Notes: generated by a model from the sequence alone, not told the origin. 64,000 nt of DNA from Candidatus Izemoplasma sp. (GCA_018402725.1 JAGYII010000001.1:1-64000), one strand, 5' to 3'. Counted from the stretch's first letter, positions 1 to 9,804 are shown. Numbers and translations: made by a program.

Positions 1-522
1 TTGGAATTTAACCACGACATCATGACGATTGTTGAATTCCAACACGTGAAACCCGGTAAAGGTGCAGCCTTTGTTAGAAGTAAACTTAGAAACCTAAGAA
101 GTGGCGCAGTGATTGAAAAAACATGGCGTGCGGGTGAAAAAGTCGCCCCGGCTCTGATTGAAAAAGATGAAATGCAATTTTTATATATCAACGGGGATCG
201 GTATGTCTTTATGAATACAGTCACCTACGACCAAATTGAAGTGGCTGATTATCAGATTGAGTATGAGAAAAACTTCTTGTTAGAGAGTATGATGGTGATG
301 ATGAAACGTTATAACGACGAAATCATCGGCGTTGAGCTCCCTGAAAAGGTCGCTCTCACTGTGGCTGAAACCGTTCCTGGCGTGAGAGGAAACACCGTCA
401 CCAATGCGACCAAAGATGCCGTTTTAGAGACTGGCTACTTAGTACAAGTCCCTATGTTCATTAATGAAAACGATAAGATTTATATTAATACGTCAACTGG
501 CAAATATATGACCAAGGCGTAA
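1..522 (+). CDS. efp: Elongation factor P, 5' end cut off by the window edge
   Basis: EF-P enters the ribosomal E/P region and relieves stalling at polyproline stretches. The visible 173 residues hold the three beta-barrel (KOW-like, OB, C-terminal) domains. The N-terminal motif VEFQHVKPGKGAAF contains the loop lysine that is modified in many species, and the C-terminal signature region GVRGNTVTNATKDA is present. The family is normally about 185 residues and starts roughly a dozen residues earlier, so the TTG at base 1 is most likely an internal leucine and the true start lies outside the window. It lies upstream of a DUF21/CBS gene with no obvious terminator between them. Confidence 0.96.
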   Translation: MEFNHDIMTIVEFQHVKPGKGAAFVRSKLRNLRSGAVIEKTWRAGEKVAPALIEKDEMQFLYINGDRYVFMNTVTYDQIEVADYQIEYEKNFLLESMMVMMKRYNDEIIGVELPEKVALTVAETVPGVRGNTVTNATKDAVLETGYLVQVPMFINENDKIYINTSTGKYMTKA

Positions 523-570
523 AGGAGTGTCTTTCTTGGAAGTTTCCGACCCCCGACAGGAGGTTAAAGT

Positions 571-1875
571 ATGCCCCTGTTAATCACAACCCTCGTTATT
601 TTACTTTTACTATCGGGATTCTTCTCGATGAGTGAAACGGTATATTCTAGTATTAATCCGATTCGGATCAAAAGCGCGATTGATGAAAAGAAAAAAGGCA
701 GTAAACGGGCGTTATGGATTCATGACCATTTTGATGTGACCTTATCTACGATATTGGTGGGTAATAACTTAGCGAACATTGCGCTCGCTTCAGCATCCCT
801 TGGGCTGATCGCCAGTTTTTTTAACAATAACGAAGCTCTCGTCGCCGTAGTCAATACTTTAGTCATGACCACCGTAGTCTTGATTTTTGGTGAAATTATT
901 CCTAAAAGCTATGCCAAAGTTAATGCTGACCGTTTAGCCTTGACGCTTGCCGCTCCTTTGTATGTGGTGATTCAAGTCTTAAAACCGGTGACGGCCTTTT
1001 TTATTATGATTAAAAAAGCTTTTTTAAGAGGTGAACCCACCGTGACCATTACGGTGACTGAAAATGAGCTTGAAACGATAATTGATACGATGGAAGAAGA
1101 AGGCTCCATTGATGAAGATGAAGCCGAAATGTTACAAAGTGTTTTAGATTTATCAGAGCGCCAAGTCTATGAAATCATGACCCCCCGAGTCGATATGATT
1201 GCGATTAATATCGATGACTCGATTGACGATATTAAAGCTACTTTCTTAGAGCATCAATTTTCAAGAATTCCCGTTTTTTCGGAAAACCGCGACAATGTCG
1301 TCGGGATATTAACCGAACGTGATTTTTACACCTGCTTAATTAAGAACGAACCTTTTGAAATCAAAACGTGGTTGAAAGCGCCCATTTTTGTCCCTCGCTC
1401 GATGAAAGTCGACCGCTTAATTGAAGTCTTACAAAAAGAAAATATGCACCTTGCGGTTGTAACTGATGAGTATGGTGGAACCTCTGGGATTGTGACCATG
1501 GAAGACGCCTTAGAAGAGCTAGTGGGCGAAATTTATGATGAGCACGATGATATTGAACCGGACTTCATTCAAAAAGAAAGCGCGAACGATTATTTAGTAA
1601 ACGCCGGCATTTCTTTAGATGATTTATTTGATGAACTTAATTTAGGTGAACCCGAAGAATCCGATCAATCCATTTCGGCCTTTTTATACGCTCAATTTAA
1701 AGAGATTCCTGAGGAAGGCCAATCCTATACTTTAGTGCATTCAAAACCAAGTTATGATCATGATAAAACTGAAATTGTCCATGAAATTAAGTTCTTAATT
1801 AAAAAAATGGAAGACCGCCGGATCATTACCGTGCTGATTACCATCAACGAAATTGAAGGGGTTAAAAATGAGTGA
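571..1875 (+). CDS. DUF21/CBS-domain membrane protein (CorC/HlyC, hemolysin family)
   Basis: Integral membrane protein of the CNNM/CorC-like family, linked in characterised members to Mg2+ or other divalent cation export. Residues 1 to about 180 form the DUF21 domain with three to four hydrophobic helices and the polar GNNLANIALAS segment. Two CBS motifs follow (about 200-330, including MTPRVDMIAI and DEYGGTSGIVTMEDALEELVGEI), then a CorC_HlyC C-terminal domain. The 434-residue length is typical. A strong AGGAGG site lies 7-12 bases before ATG 571. The 3' end overlaps the start of rluB by 8 bases. The ion specificity cannot be read from sequence. Confidence 0.9.
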   Translation: MPLLITTLVILLLLSGFFSMSETVYSSINPIRIKSAIDEKKKGSKRALWIHDHFDVTLSTILVGNNLANIALASASLGLIASFFNNNEALVAVVNTLVMTTVVLIFGEIIPKSYAKVNADRLALTLAAPLYVVIQVLKPVTAFFIMIKKAFLRGEPTVTITVTENELETIIDTMEEEGSIDEDEAEMLQSVLDLSERQVYEIMTPRVDMIAINIDDSIDDIKATFLEHQFSRIPVFSENRDNVVGILTERDFYTCLIKNEPFEIKTWLKAPIFVPRSMKVDRLIEVLQKENMHLAVVTDEYGGTSGIVTMEDALEELVGEIYDEHDDIEPDFIQKESANDYLVNAGISLDDLFDELNLGEPEESDQSISAFLYAQFKEIPEEGQSYTLVHSKPSYDHDKTEIVHEIKFLIKKMEDRRIITVLITINEIEGVKNE

Positions 1876-2614
1876 CCGGGTCCATAAACTAATCGCTCAA
1901 TCAGGGATCATGTCACGACGCCAAGCCGAAGTCATGATTGCTGAAGGGAAAGTTAAACTTAACGGTCAAACGATTACCGAATTGGGCACTAAAGCCACCT
2001 TTGATGATGTCATCGAAGTGGCTGGACAAGTCATTGAAAAAAAAGAAGAACCCGTCACCTATCTCTTTTATAAACCTGAAGGTGTGGTCACCACCACCCA
2101 TGACCCAGAAGGTCGTTCTAAGGTCGTTGATTACATCGATGATGCCCGCCGACTTTATCCGATTGGCCGACTCGATTATGATACCTCAGGGCTATTGCTT
2201 CTCACCAATGAAGGGGAGCTTGCAAACTTACTCACCCAACCTAAAAATCAAATCCCTAAAGTATATGAAGTCACTTTCACAGGAGTCTTAAGACGAAAGA
2301 CTTCCAGTATCTTTGAAAAGGGAATGATCTTAGAAAAACGTAAACTTCAACCCGTCGAAGTCAACTTTGTAAAAGTCGATGCGAAAGCGGAAAAAACCAG
2401 TTGTCAACTTGTTTTAAGAGAAGGTAAGAATCATCAAATCAAAAAGATGCTGGCCGAATTTGGTCACGAAGTTATTCGCTTAAAGCGTCTTCGAATCGGC
2501 CCATTAACTTTAGACGGTCTCCAAAAAGGGACCTACCGAGTATTAAAACCTTTTGAAAAGAAACAACTTATTAATGCGGTTCAAACAAAAAAATCCCCTC
2601 ATCCGAAATCCTGA
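1868..2614 (+). CDS. rluB: Ribosomal large subunit pseudouridine synthase B family (RluB)
   Basis: RsuA/RluB-family enzyme that isomerises a uridine of 23S rRNA to pseudouridine. It has an N-terminal S4 RNA-binding domain (RVHKLIAQSGIMSRRQAEVMI), then the catalytic core with the family motif GRLDYDTSGLLLLTNEG, whose Asp is the catalytic residue. The C-terminal part contains REGKNHQIKKMLAEFGHEV. I chose ATG 1868 rather than the in-frame TTG at 1853 because an AAGGGG site lies just before it and it gives the family-typical N-terminus. Translation is probably coupled to the preceding DUF21 gene by the 8-base overlap. The stop codon lies inside the terminator stem. Confidence 0.92.
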   Translation: MSDRVHKLIAQSGIMSRRQAEVMIAEGKVKLNGQTITELGTKATFDDVIEVAGQVIEKKEEPVTYLFYKPEGVVTTTHDPEGRSKVVDYIDDARRLYPIGRLDYDTSGLLLLTNEGELANLLTQPKNQIPKVYEVTFTGVLRRKTSSIFEKGMILEKRKLQPVEVNFVKVDAKAEKTSCQLVLREGKNHQIKKMLAEFGHEVIRLKRLRIGPLTLDGLQKGTYRVLKPFEKKQLINAVQTKKSPHPKS

Positions 2615-2630
2615 TGAGGGGTTTTATTTT
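2587..2630. terminator. Bidirectional intrinsic terminator between rluB and hppA
   Basis: CCCCTCATC (2595-2603) pairs with GATGAGGGG (2613-2621) around a 9-base loop. It has a T-rich tail on the right for rluB and an A-run on the left that acts as the T-tail for the convergent hppA. The stem includes the rluB stop codon. Confidence 0.88.
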
Positions 2631-2640
2631 ATTTGTTATT

Positions 2641-4656
2641 TTAGACTAATCCGCTTCCAAATAAGGCCGCAAAGACTAAAGAAACAATACTCATTAATTT
2701 AATTAAGATGTTAATCGAAGGACCCGAAGTATCTTTGAAAGGATCGCCGACGGTATCCCCTGTGACAGAGGCTTTATGTGCTTCTGAAGATTTACCACCT
2801 TCATTGCCTTCTTCAATGAATTTCTTCGCATTATCCCAAGCCCCTCCAGCGTTCGCCATAAAGATGGCCATCGCAATGCCTGAAGCTAAGGATCCTCCGA
2901 GCAATCCGCCTAAGCTTTCAGCGCCTAAGAAGAAGCCGACTGTTAAAGGGGCCACCACAGCTAAGACCCCCGGAAGAATCATTTCTTTAAGGGCTGCTTT
3001 CGTTGAAATATCAACGCAGCGTGCATAATCTGGTGTTTGAGTGCCATCCATAATGCCAGGAAACTCTCTAAATTGACTTCTCACTTCATCAATCATTTTA
3101 TTTGCAGCCCGGCCCACTGAGGCCATCGTGAGTGAACTAAATAAGAAGGGTAACATCGCTCCAATCAAGACGCCAACAATGACGCGAGGGACCACGAGAT
3201 CAATCGAAGTGAGTCCCGCCGCGGTCACAAAGGCTCCAAAAAGAGCTAAGGACGTTAGGGCCGCTGAACCGATTGCAAAACCTTTACCAATCGCAGCAGT
3301 GGTATTGCCAACACTATCTAATTTGTCGGTGATGTCACGAACCCGTTGATCCATTCCGCACATCTCCGCAATCCCTCCTGCGTTATCCGCAATTGGTCCA
3401 TACGCATCAATGGCAATGGTCATTCCGGTGGTGGCAAGCATTCCCACTGCAGATAAAGCAATTCCGTATAGACCTGCAAGTTCAAAAGAAACAAGGATAA
3501 CTAAGCCAATCGCAATAATCGGTAAGGCGGTGGATTGCATCCCAATGGATAAACCCCCGATGATGTTGGTCGCATGACCGGTTTGAGATTGTCTAGCGAT
3601 ATCTTTGACGCGTTGATAATCACTTGAGGTATAAAGCTCAGTGACAAGTCCAATGAATAATCCAACCGCAAGCCCGGCCATTAAGGCAAAAAAGATGCCA
3701 TAATTTTCAAAGATGCCTCGATCGACATAAAACCACGTTAACCCGAGCGTAATAATAAAGAAGACGATGCCCGCAGAATAGGTGCCTTGTTTCAAGACTT
3801 TGTGAGGTTGATCGGCTTTTTTAGTTCTGACCGTGATCGTTCCGATCATCGCCGCTAAGATGCCGCCCCCTGCTAATAGCAATGGAAATAAAGCGCCTTC
3901 TAAACCAAAAGATACAATTCCAATGGTCATGGCTGCAATTAATGACCCGACGTACGATTCAAACAAGTCAGCGCCCATCCCAGCCACATCTCCCACGTTA
4001 TCTCCCACGTTATCAGCAATGACCGCAGGGTTGCGTGGATCATCTTCTGGAATTCCAGCTTCAATTTTACCGACCAAGTCAGCTCCAACATCGGCCGCTT
4101 TGGTATAAATTCCTCCACCCACTCGGCTAAATAAAGCAATCGATGATGCGCCTAAACCAAACCCAGTGATGACTTTCATCATCGAAGGAAGATTTAAATC
4201 AGTGACATAAACGCCTACTAAATAAGCGGTGACTAAGCCGAGTAAGCCGAGTCCGACCACCGCCATTCCCATGACGGCTCCGCCTGAAAAGGCAACATCA
4301 AGAGCCTTATTCATTCCCTCATCACGCGCTGAGACGGCGACTCGTGAATTCGCAGCGAGAGCCCCTCGCATTCCAATGTAACCCGCTAACGCAGAAAGAC
4401 CCGCTCCATAAATAAACGTAAGTGCGGTTCCCCAATCAATGGCTAAACCAAGGATCATCGAAGCAACGATGACAAAGAGGGCTAATATTCCATACTCCCG
4501 CTTTAAAAAGGCCATCGCCCCATCTCTAATATAGCCAGAGATTTCTTCGATTCGGCCGTCGCCTTTTTTAATACTTTTTATCTTTCTAAATAAAAATACA
4601 GCATAAATCATAGCTAAGATACTAAATCCTAAAGCTATCCAAATTAATTGTTCCAT
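2641..4656 (-). CDS. hppA: Membrane-bound ion-translocating pyrophosphatase, K+-dependent type
   Basis: Hydrolyses pyrophosphate and pumps H+ and/or Na+ across the membrane. The 671 residues carry about 16 hydrophobic helices and the family's PPi/Mg2+-binding motifs: [32 protein letters not shown], and the C-terminal [15 protein letters not shown]. The motif [10 protein letters not shown] has Ala where K+-independent enzymes carry Lys (GNTTKA), which places it with the K+-dependent enzymes; these include both Na+- and H+-pumping members. ATG 4656 has a good AGGAGGG site upstream on the minus strand. It is a single-gene unit, divergent from cmk and convergent with rluB. Confidence 0.95.
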   Translation of the reverse strand: MEQLIWIALGFSILAMIYAVFLFRKIKSIKKGDGRIEEISGYIRDGAMAFLKREYGILALFVIVASMILGLAIDWGTALTFIYGAGLSALAGYIGMRGALAANSRVAVSARDEGMNKALDVAFSGGAVMGMAVVGLGLLGLVTAYLVGVYVTDLNLPSMMKVITGFGLGASSIALFSRVGGGIYTKAADVGADLVGKIEAGIPEDDPRNPAVIADNVGDNVGDVAGMGADLFESYVGSLIAAMTIGIVSFGLEGALFPLLLAGGGILAAMIGTITVRTKKADQPHKVLKQGTYSAGIVFFIITLGLTWFYVDRGIFENYGIFFALMAGLAVGLFIGLVTELYTSSDYQRVKDIARQSQTGHATNIIGGLSIGMQSTALPIIAIGLVILVSFELAGLYGIALSAVGMLATTGMTIAIDAYGPIADNAGGIAEMCGMDQRVRDITDKLDSVGNTTAAIGKGFAIGSAALTSLALFGAFVTAAGLTSIDLVVPRVIVGVLIGAMLPFLFSSLTMASVGRAANKMIDEVRSQFREFPGIMDGTQTPDYARCVDISTKAALKEMILPGVLAVVAPLTVGFFLGAESLGGLLGGSLASGIAMAIFMANAGGAWDNAKKFIEEGNEGGKSSEAHKASVTGDTVGDPFKDTSGPSINILIKLMSIVSLVFAALFGSGLV

Positions 4657-4733
4657 GGTCCCTCCTTAATATCATTAAACAGTGTAGCATTAAACGGTTT
4701 TCATTTTCAATATAAACGAAGAATAAACCAGAT

Positions 4734-4767
4734 TTGACATGCACCCCTCTAATCCTTATGATATAAT
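4734..4767 (+). promoter_or_regulatory. Sigma-70-type promoter for the cmk operon
   Basis: TTGACA at 4734-4739, then 17 bases, then TATGAT at 4757-4762. A second perfect TATAAT overlaps at 4762-4767 but would give a 22-base spacer, so TATGAT is the better -10 for this -35. The start codon at 4792 follows with a GGAG site. Confidence 0.75.
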
Positions 4768-4791
4768 GGTATGGGAAAAAAGGAGCACACC

Positions 4792-5442
4792 ATGGAACCG
4801 ATTCATATCGCTATTGACGGCCCTGCGGGTGCCGGAAAATCGACCATTGCCAAAGGACTCGCTCAAGCCTTAAATATCATTCATTTAGACACTGGAGCGA
4901 TGTACCGGGCAGTGACCCATCAAGCCCTTCAACTCGGCCTTGATTTAAGTGACCCAGAGGCATACGGTTTTATTGAGACCTTAGACTTTACCTTCAAAGA
5001 AGGAGAACTCTTTCTCAATCAAGTCAACGTAGAAACCTCAATTCGTAATCAAACCACCACCCAAAACGTCTCCTTAGTTGCGTCTCATAAATCGGTTCGA
5101 GATGCCCTGGTTAAAAGACAACAAGCGATTGCACTTAATCAATCCCTTGTTATGGACGGGAGAGATATTGGTACGGTGGTTCTTCCAAAAGCCCCGTTTA
5201 AATTTTTCTTAACCGCCGATCCTAAAACCCGTGCCTTAAGACGGCAACAAGAACTTTTAAAAAAAGGCGAATCCGCCGATTTAAATTTCCTCATTGAAGA
5301 TATAAAACGTCGTGACGATCTCGATTCAAACCGGCTTTTAAACCCCTTAAAAAAAGCCCCCGATGCCTTAGAAATCGATACGGCTCAGTACTCAATCATT
5401 GAACTCATTCAATACTTAACTCAAATTGTGAAAGAAGGCTAA
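4792..5442 (+). CDS. cmk: Cytidylate kinase
   Basis: Phosphorylates CMP and dCMP using ATP. The P-loop is IDGPAGAGKSTIAKGLA near the N-terminus, followed by LDTGAMYRA in the nucleotide-binding region, the MDGRDIGTVVLP motif and the lid region with RRQQELLKKG. At 216 residues it is slightly shorter than the usual 220-230. I preferred ATG 4792 over ATG 4771 because the AGGAG site at 4781-4785 fits only the former. The S1-protein and der genes follow closely, the conserved order cmk - S1 protein - der seen in Firmicutes. Confidence 0.95.
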   Translation: MEPIHIAIDGPAGAGKSTIAKGLAQALNIIHLDTGAMYRAVTHQALQLGLDLSDPEAYGFIETLDFTFKEGELFLNQVNVETSIRNQTTTQNVSLVASHKSVRDALVKRQQAIALNQSLVMDGRDIGTVVLPKAPFKFFLTADPKTRALRRQQELLKKGESADLNFLIEDIKRRDDLDSNRLLNPLKKAPDALEIDTAQYSIIELIQYLTQIVKEG

Positions 5443-5444
5443 TC

Positions 5445-6812
5445 ATGGAATTTAAAAACGTGAGAGAAGGCAGCATTGTTACAGGGACTATTTACGAAGT
5501 GAGAGCGACTGAACTCATTGTCGCAATTGATGGGGTTCCAACCGAAGGCACCCTCAGCTTAGAACAGATTTCAAAAAAACCCATTTTATCGTTGAAAGAT
5601 CTTTTTAAAAAAGGCGATTCGATTGACGTCCAAGTGATAAAAAAAGATGATGAAAATTTGATTCTTTCACGGTTAGATATCGAACGTCAAAATATCTTTG
5701 ATTCCCTTCAAGATTTCTTTAGCCAAGATCAAGCTTTTGAAGCCTTAGTCAAAGGGGCAAACCGGGGCGGATTATCCTTAGACTATGATGGCTACGAACT
5801 ATTTATGCCAGCGTCTGAAGTATCCACCACCTACACCGCGAGCTTAGCTGATTTTGGAGGTAAAAAGCTCTTAGTTAAAGTCATTGAAATTCGCCGTGAC
5901 AAAGTGGTTGTTTCTCATAAAAGTGTCGAAAAAGAAAGCCAAAAAATAAATAAACAAAAAGAACTCGAATCAATCAAAGTGGGCGACGTTTTAGACGGTA
6001 CGGTCATTAAGATTTTAGACTTTGGGGCCTTTATCCGTTTTGAATATGCGGAAGGGTTGGTTCACATTTCTCAGCTATCGCATCATCAAGTCGGTAAAGT
6101 CTCTGATGTATTAAAAGAAGGTCAAAAAGTCAAAGTTAAAGTCATTGACGCTGACGGTGATAAACGAGGTCTTTCCATAAAAGCCTTAGAAGCGACCCCC
6201 TGGGAAGCGTATGCAAAATCTCACAAAGAAGGCTCAAAAGTCACGGGTAAAATCATTAAAAAAATGCAATTTGGCTTTTTAGTGGAAGTGGCGCCTGATG
6301 TGGTCGGGATGGTCAATAAATTTGATTATTCTTGGGATCCTAACTATAACTTAGCGGGGCATGTCAATGAAGGCGATGAAATCGAGGTTCAAATCTTATC
6401 CCTCGATGCCAAAAAGCGCCGGATGCAACTCTCTAAAAAACATCTAGAATATAACCCATGGGATGACGTTAAAGTTAAAATTGGTGAAAAAGTTTCAGGC
6501 GTCGTAAAAGTGCTTCAATCAGGGGGCGCTCTCGTTGAAATCCAAGGGGTCAATGCCTATTTACCGATTGGTGAGATCAAAGAAGAACGCCTTGAACGGG
6601 TCGCTGATGGCTTAAAAGAAGGCGAAGTTATCAATGCCGTCGTTAAGAAATTTGATCCCCAACGCTGGTCTTTAGTTATTTCGAAGATTGCCTATGAAGA
6701 TCAAACGAGTCGTGAAGAGTATCAACAATATATGAAAACAGAATCCAAAGAAACTCAATCCCAAACCTTGGGAGAAATGTTTGCAGAAAAGTTTGCAAGC
6801 TTGAAAAAATAA
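5445..6812 (+). CDS. S1 RNA-binding repeat protein (RpsA/YpfD-like)
   Basis: 455-residue protein made of about five S1-type OB-fold repeats, at roughly residues 1-78, 95-168, 178-248, 260-335 and 348-418. The third repeat is the most canonical (GTVIKILDFGAFIRF ... GLVHISQLSHH). It corresponds to the YpfD group encoded between cmk and der in Firmicutes, which resembles but is not proven equivalent to ribosomal protein S1. It is likely a cytosolic mRNA- or ribosome-binding protein. It starts two bases after cmk and is followed by der after 9 bases, so all three are probably one transcript. Confidence 0.9.
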   Translation: MEFKNVREGSIVTGTIYEVRATELIVAIDGVPTEGTLSLEQISKKPILSLKDLFKKGDSIDVQVIKKDDENLILSRLDIERQNIFDSLQDFFSQDQAFEALVKGANRGGLSLDYDGYELFMPASEVSTTYTASLADFGGKKLLVKVIEIRRDKVVVSHKSVEKESQKINKQKELESIKVGDVLDGTVIKILDFGAFIRFEYAEGLVHISQLSHHQVGKVSDVLKEGQKVKVKVIDADGDKRGLSIKALEATPWEAYAKSHKEGSKVTGKIIKKMQFGFLVEVAPDVVGMVNKFDYSWDPNYNLAGHVNEGDEIEVQILSLDAKKRRMQLSKKHLEYNPWDDVKVKIGEKVSGVVKVLQSGGALVEIQGVNAYLPIGEIKEERLERVADGLKEGEVINAVVKKFDPQRWSLVISKIAYEDQTSREEYQQYMKTESKETQSQTLGEMFAEKFASLKK

Positions 6813-6821
6813 AGGAGCATT

Positions 6822-8123
6822 ATGGCCCTTACGATTGCGATTGTCGGACGACCGAACGTTGGTAAAAGCTCTCTCTTTAACCGACTCATTGGCGAACGCA
6901 AATCGATCACCGATGATACCCCAGGTCTAACTCGGGACCGTATCATCGCCAAAGCCACATGGCTTAACCAACCATATCAACTGATTGACACGGGCGGCAT
7001 TGATTTCGATGACGCCCCTTTTTTACATGAAATTCGGATGCAGGCCGAAATTGCGATGGATGAATCCGATGCGATTTTATTTGTCGTGGATGGTCGGACG
7101 GGACTCACCGATGTCGACATGGAGATTGCGAAACTCCTTTACCGAGTGAAAAAGAATGTCTACTGCGTAGTCAATAAACTCGACAGCGGGACGTCGGATA
7201 CGTTATATGAATTTTACAGCTTAGGGTTTGGCGATCCTTACCCCGTCTCGACGATTCATGGGCTTGGCGTTGGAAACTTATTAGAAGCTGTCTTTGAAAA
7301 TACCGAAGAAACGTTCCCAGAGTATGACCCATCGACCATTAAGATGTCGGTGATCGGCCGGCCGAATGTCGGAAAAAGTTCTTTAACGAATGCAATCATC
7401 GGTCAAAACCGCGTCATTGTCTCAGAGATTGCAGGAACAACGCGCGATGCCGTGGACACCCCTTTTACCCGGGATGATAAGAATTACGTGATCATTGATA
7501 CCGCCGGGATGCGGAAACGGGGCAAGGTCTATGAAGCCAGTGAAAAATACAGCGTTTTAAGGGCCCTCAAAGCGATAGAACAATCGGATGTATGCTTGAT
7601 CGTGATTGACGCCAGTGAAGGCATCTTAGAGCAAGATAAAAAGATTGCGGGCTATGCCCATGACGCCGGAAGAGCCAGTATCATTGTGGTCAACAAGTGG
7701 GACCTATTAGAAAAAGATTCGATGACCATGGCCCGGTTTGTTGAAAAAATCGAAGATGCGTTTCAATTTTTATCCTACGCCCCTATCGTTTTTGTTTCAG
7801 CAAAAGAAAAAACCCGACTTCATACGATTTTTGAAGAAGTCAATGAGGTCTATGAGAATTATCAAAAATCCTTTAAGACCAGCATCCTCAATGACGTCTT
7901 TAATGACGCCTTAACCTTTAATCCTCCGAAACGATTTAATAATGGGACATTTACCATCAAATATGTGACGCAGGCCTCGACTAAGCCCCCGACATTCTTA
8001 TGTTTTTGTAATGATCCGCATTTTTTACACTTCTCCTATGAACGTTATTTAAAAAACCGATTAAGAGAAGCCTTTGCCTTAAAAGGAACCCCCGTTCACC
8101 TGATTTTAAGGGAGAAAGAGTAA
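6822..8123 (+). CDS. der: Ribosome biogenesis GTPase Der (EngA)
   Basis: Tandem-GTPase factor for 50S subunit assembly. The first G domain has the P-loop GRPNVGKSSLFNRLIGE and DTGG; the second has GRPNVGKSSLTNAIIG, DTAGMRKRGK and NKWD. A C-terminal KH-like domain (about 350-433) ends with LRLREAFALKGTPVHLILR-like residues typical of the family. The length of 433 is standard. AAAGGAG precedes ATG 6822. It is the last gene of the cmk operon; the 140 bases after it hold the HU promoter and no clear hairpin. Confidence 0.97.
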   Translation: MALTIAIVGRPNVGKSSLFNRLIGERKSITDDTPGLTRDRIIAKATWLNQPYQLIDTGGIDFDDAPFLHEIRMQAEIAMDESDAILFVVDGRTGLTDVDMEIAKLLYRVKKNVYCVVNKLDSGTSDTLYEFYSLGFGDPYPVSTIHGLGVGNLLEAVFENTEETFPEYDPSTIKMSVIGRPNVGKSSLTNAIIGQNRVIVSEIAGTTRDAVDTPFTRDDKNYVIIDTAGMRKRGKVYEASEKYSVLRALKAIEQSDVCLIVIDASEGILEQDKKIAGYAHDAGRASIIVVNKWDLLEKDSMTMARFVEKIEDAFQFLSYAPIVFVSAKEKTRLHTIFEEVNEVYENYQKSFKTSILNDVFNDALTFNPPKRFNNGTFTIKYVTQASTKPPTFLCFCNDPHFLHFSYERYLKNRLREAFALKGTPVHLILREKE

Positions 8124-8202
8124 ACTTCAACTTGAATCAAGTGGATAATTTGTTTATTTTGACCGAAAAAACAATTTTTTTCGCTAAACGGTGCGATTAT
8201 TC

Positions 8203-8231
8203 TTGCAAAATGAATTTTTAGTTGATATAAT
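8203..8231 (+). promoter_or_regulatory. Promoter of the HU gene
   Basis: TTGCAA at 8203-8208, 17-base spacer, TATAAT at 8226-8231. The HU start follows 32 bases downstream with a strong GGAGG site at 8251-8255. Confidence 0.8.
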
Positions 8232-8263
8232 TTCATTAGATTTAAGAAAAGGAGGATGGTCAC

Positions 8264-8536
8264 ATGAATAAAACTGAATTAGTTGCATTGGTTGCTGATC
8301 ACGCTGGGTTAAGTAAAAAAGATGCTCAAGCGGCTTTAGATGCGGTACTTGAAGGCGTTAAAGGCGCATTAGTAAAAGGACAAAAAGTTGTTCTTACCGG
8401 TTTTGGAACTTTCGAAGTAAGAAGCCGTCAAGCCCGTACTGGTCATAACCCAAGAACAGGAGCTTCAATCAAGATTCCTGCTCAAAAATCTCCTGCTTTC
8501 AAAGCTGGAAAAGTATTAAAGGATGCAGTTAGATAA
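8264..8536 (+). CDS. hup: DNA-binding protein HU
   Basis: Small histone-like nucleoid protein that binds and bends DNA as a homodimer. The 90 residues match the family length, with MNKTELVALVADHAGLSKKDAQ at the start, GFGTFEVRSRQARTG entering the DNA-gripping arm, and RNPRTG-type residues (HNPRTGASIKIPA) with the conserved proline at the arm tip. It is a monocistronic unit with its own promoter and terminator, as expected for a highly expressed gene. Confidence 0.97.
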   Translation: MNKTELVALVADHAGLSKKDAQAALDAVLEGVKGALVKGQKVVLTGFGTFEVRSRQARTGHNPRTGASIKIPAQKSPAFKAGKVLKDAVR

Positions 8537-8550
8537 TTGACCTCAAGTAA

Positions 8551-8579
8551 AAATACCACTTCATGTGGTATTTTTTTTT
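8551..8579 (+). terminator. Intrinsic terminator after HU
   Basis: AAATACCAC (8551-8559) pairs with GTGGTATTT (8565-8573) around TTCAT, followed by a run of nine or more T. Confidence 0.92.
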
Positions 8580-8613
8580 GCTCTATGCTACGATATTTTA
8601 TAAGGAGTGTGTG

Positions 8614-9756
8614 ATGATTCCATTGGCTAGCCCGCTGATAAAAGCCGTTAAAGATAACGACTTAAAAGCGCTTAATGAAGCGCTCAATGAACATTCAATC
8701 AACGGGGTTGATGCCCGCCATCAGACGCTTCTTTTTTATGCAGTCAAATCAAAAAGTTTAGATATGCTCCAGGCTTTAATTGATCATCATCTCGATGTTA
8801 ATCACATCAATGATTATGGGGAAACACCTTTACACGTGGCGTCCCGCTTAGGGGATGAAGCCGCTTTAAAAATTCTCTTATCTCATGGTGCCGATTTAAG
8901 AATGACTAATCAACTCAGACAAACCGCGTTGATGCTAGCGGCATTGAAGGGATCAAAAGAGGCTGTAGCGGTCTTACTCGAAAATGACGCGTCCTTAAAA
9001 CCCGTGGATTCGATGGGTGAAAATGCTTTATTTTATGCATTACGAGGAAGAAAATTATCGATTTTAGAGACCTTTATTCAAAAAGGGTCTTTTTTGCATG
9101 CACTTAATGATCAGGGTCATTCTTTAGTTCATGAAGTCGCCAATCTTGGTGACGTCCGGTTGCTTGAACGCTTATTAGAAGCTGAAGTCAATCCTTTCAT
9201 TCTCAACGTCCACCGGCAAAGTGCCCTTCATTTAGCGACCTTTAAGCGTCATCACGAGATGATTGATGCCTTACTAGCGTGTGGCCTTGAACCTGAACTA
9301 AAAGATCATTTTGGGCAATCCCCCACCCGGTATGCGGCCACCATTGTTGATTTAGATAGCATCCACCGTTTTGATGCTTTAAAATCAGAAACGCGCTTTT
9401 TATCATATCGCTTAACCACTCCGCTCCATCATGCAATCAGAACCGAATCATATGACCAAGCCCTGGTCTACATAAAAAAACAACAAATTGAACCTCTTTA
9501 TGATGGATATGGCAAAACCCCGCTTTTTTATGCGATGATGCATCAAGATGCGTATTTAGTGGATGCCCTGATTAGAAGTGGCCATCCCCTCGATGCGTTT
9601 TCAAAAAAAGGACCTTCTTTAGTCTTAACGGCCCTGATTACGCATCAACTTTCTCTTTTAGAAGTCTTAAAGTTTCACGGGGTTTTCAAAGTTTTAGCGC
9701 CCGAAGAAGAAGCCTATTTAAAGCAACACCCTTCGTTAGAAAAATACATTCACTAA
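8614..9756 (+). CDS. Ankyrin-repeat protein
   Basis: 380-residue protein with no signal peptide, consisting almost entirely of ankyrin repeats of about 33 residues. The clearest are DYGETPLHVASRLGDEAALKILLSHGA, RQTALMLAALKGSKEAVAVLL, GHSLVHEVANLGDVRLLERLL, RQSALHLATFKRHHEMIDALL and YGKTPLFYAMMHQDAYLVDALI, giving about 9-10 in total. Such repeats mediate protein-protein contact; the partner is unknown. ATG 8614 follows AAGGAG by 6 bases, so the upstream in-frame region is excluded. It stands alone between two terminators, so context gives no functional hint. Bacterial ankyrin proteins are not necessarily host effectors. Confidence 0.88.
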   Translation: MIPLASPLIKAVKDNDLKALNEALNEHSINGVDARHQTLLFYAVKSKSLDMLQALIDHHLDVNHINDYGETPLHVASRLGDEAALKILLSHGADLRMTNQLRQTALMLAALKGSKEAVAVLLENDASLKPVDSMGENALFYALRGRKLSILETFIQKGSFLHALNDQGHSLVHEVANLGDVRLLERLLEAEVNPFILNVHRQSALHLATFKRHHEMIDALLACGLEPELKDHFGQSPTRYAATIVDLDSIHRFDALKSETRFLSYRLTTPLHHAIRTESYDQALVYIKKQQIEPLYDGYGKTPLFYAMMHQDAYLVDALIRSGHPLDAFSKKGPSLVLTALITHQLSLLEVLKFHGVFKVLAPEEEAYLKQHPSLEKYIH

Positions 9757-9783
9757 CCCCACTCATCGACGTGGGGTTTTTTT
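9757..9783 (+). terminator. Intrinsic terminator after the ankyrin gene
   Basis: CCCCAC (9757-9762) pairs with GTGGGG (9771-9776) with an 8-base loop, followed by TTTTTTT. Confidence 0.85.
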
Positions 9784-9804
9784 ATGGGAATCAGGGTGAG
9801 GATG

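Noticed and set aside
8614-9756. Ankyrin protein as a secreted host effector
   Set aside because: No signal peptide or secretion-system gene is visible; ankyrin repeats alone do not indicate export.
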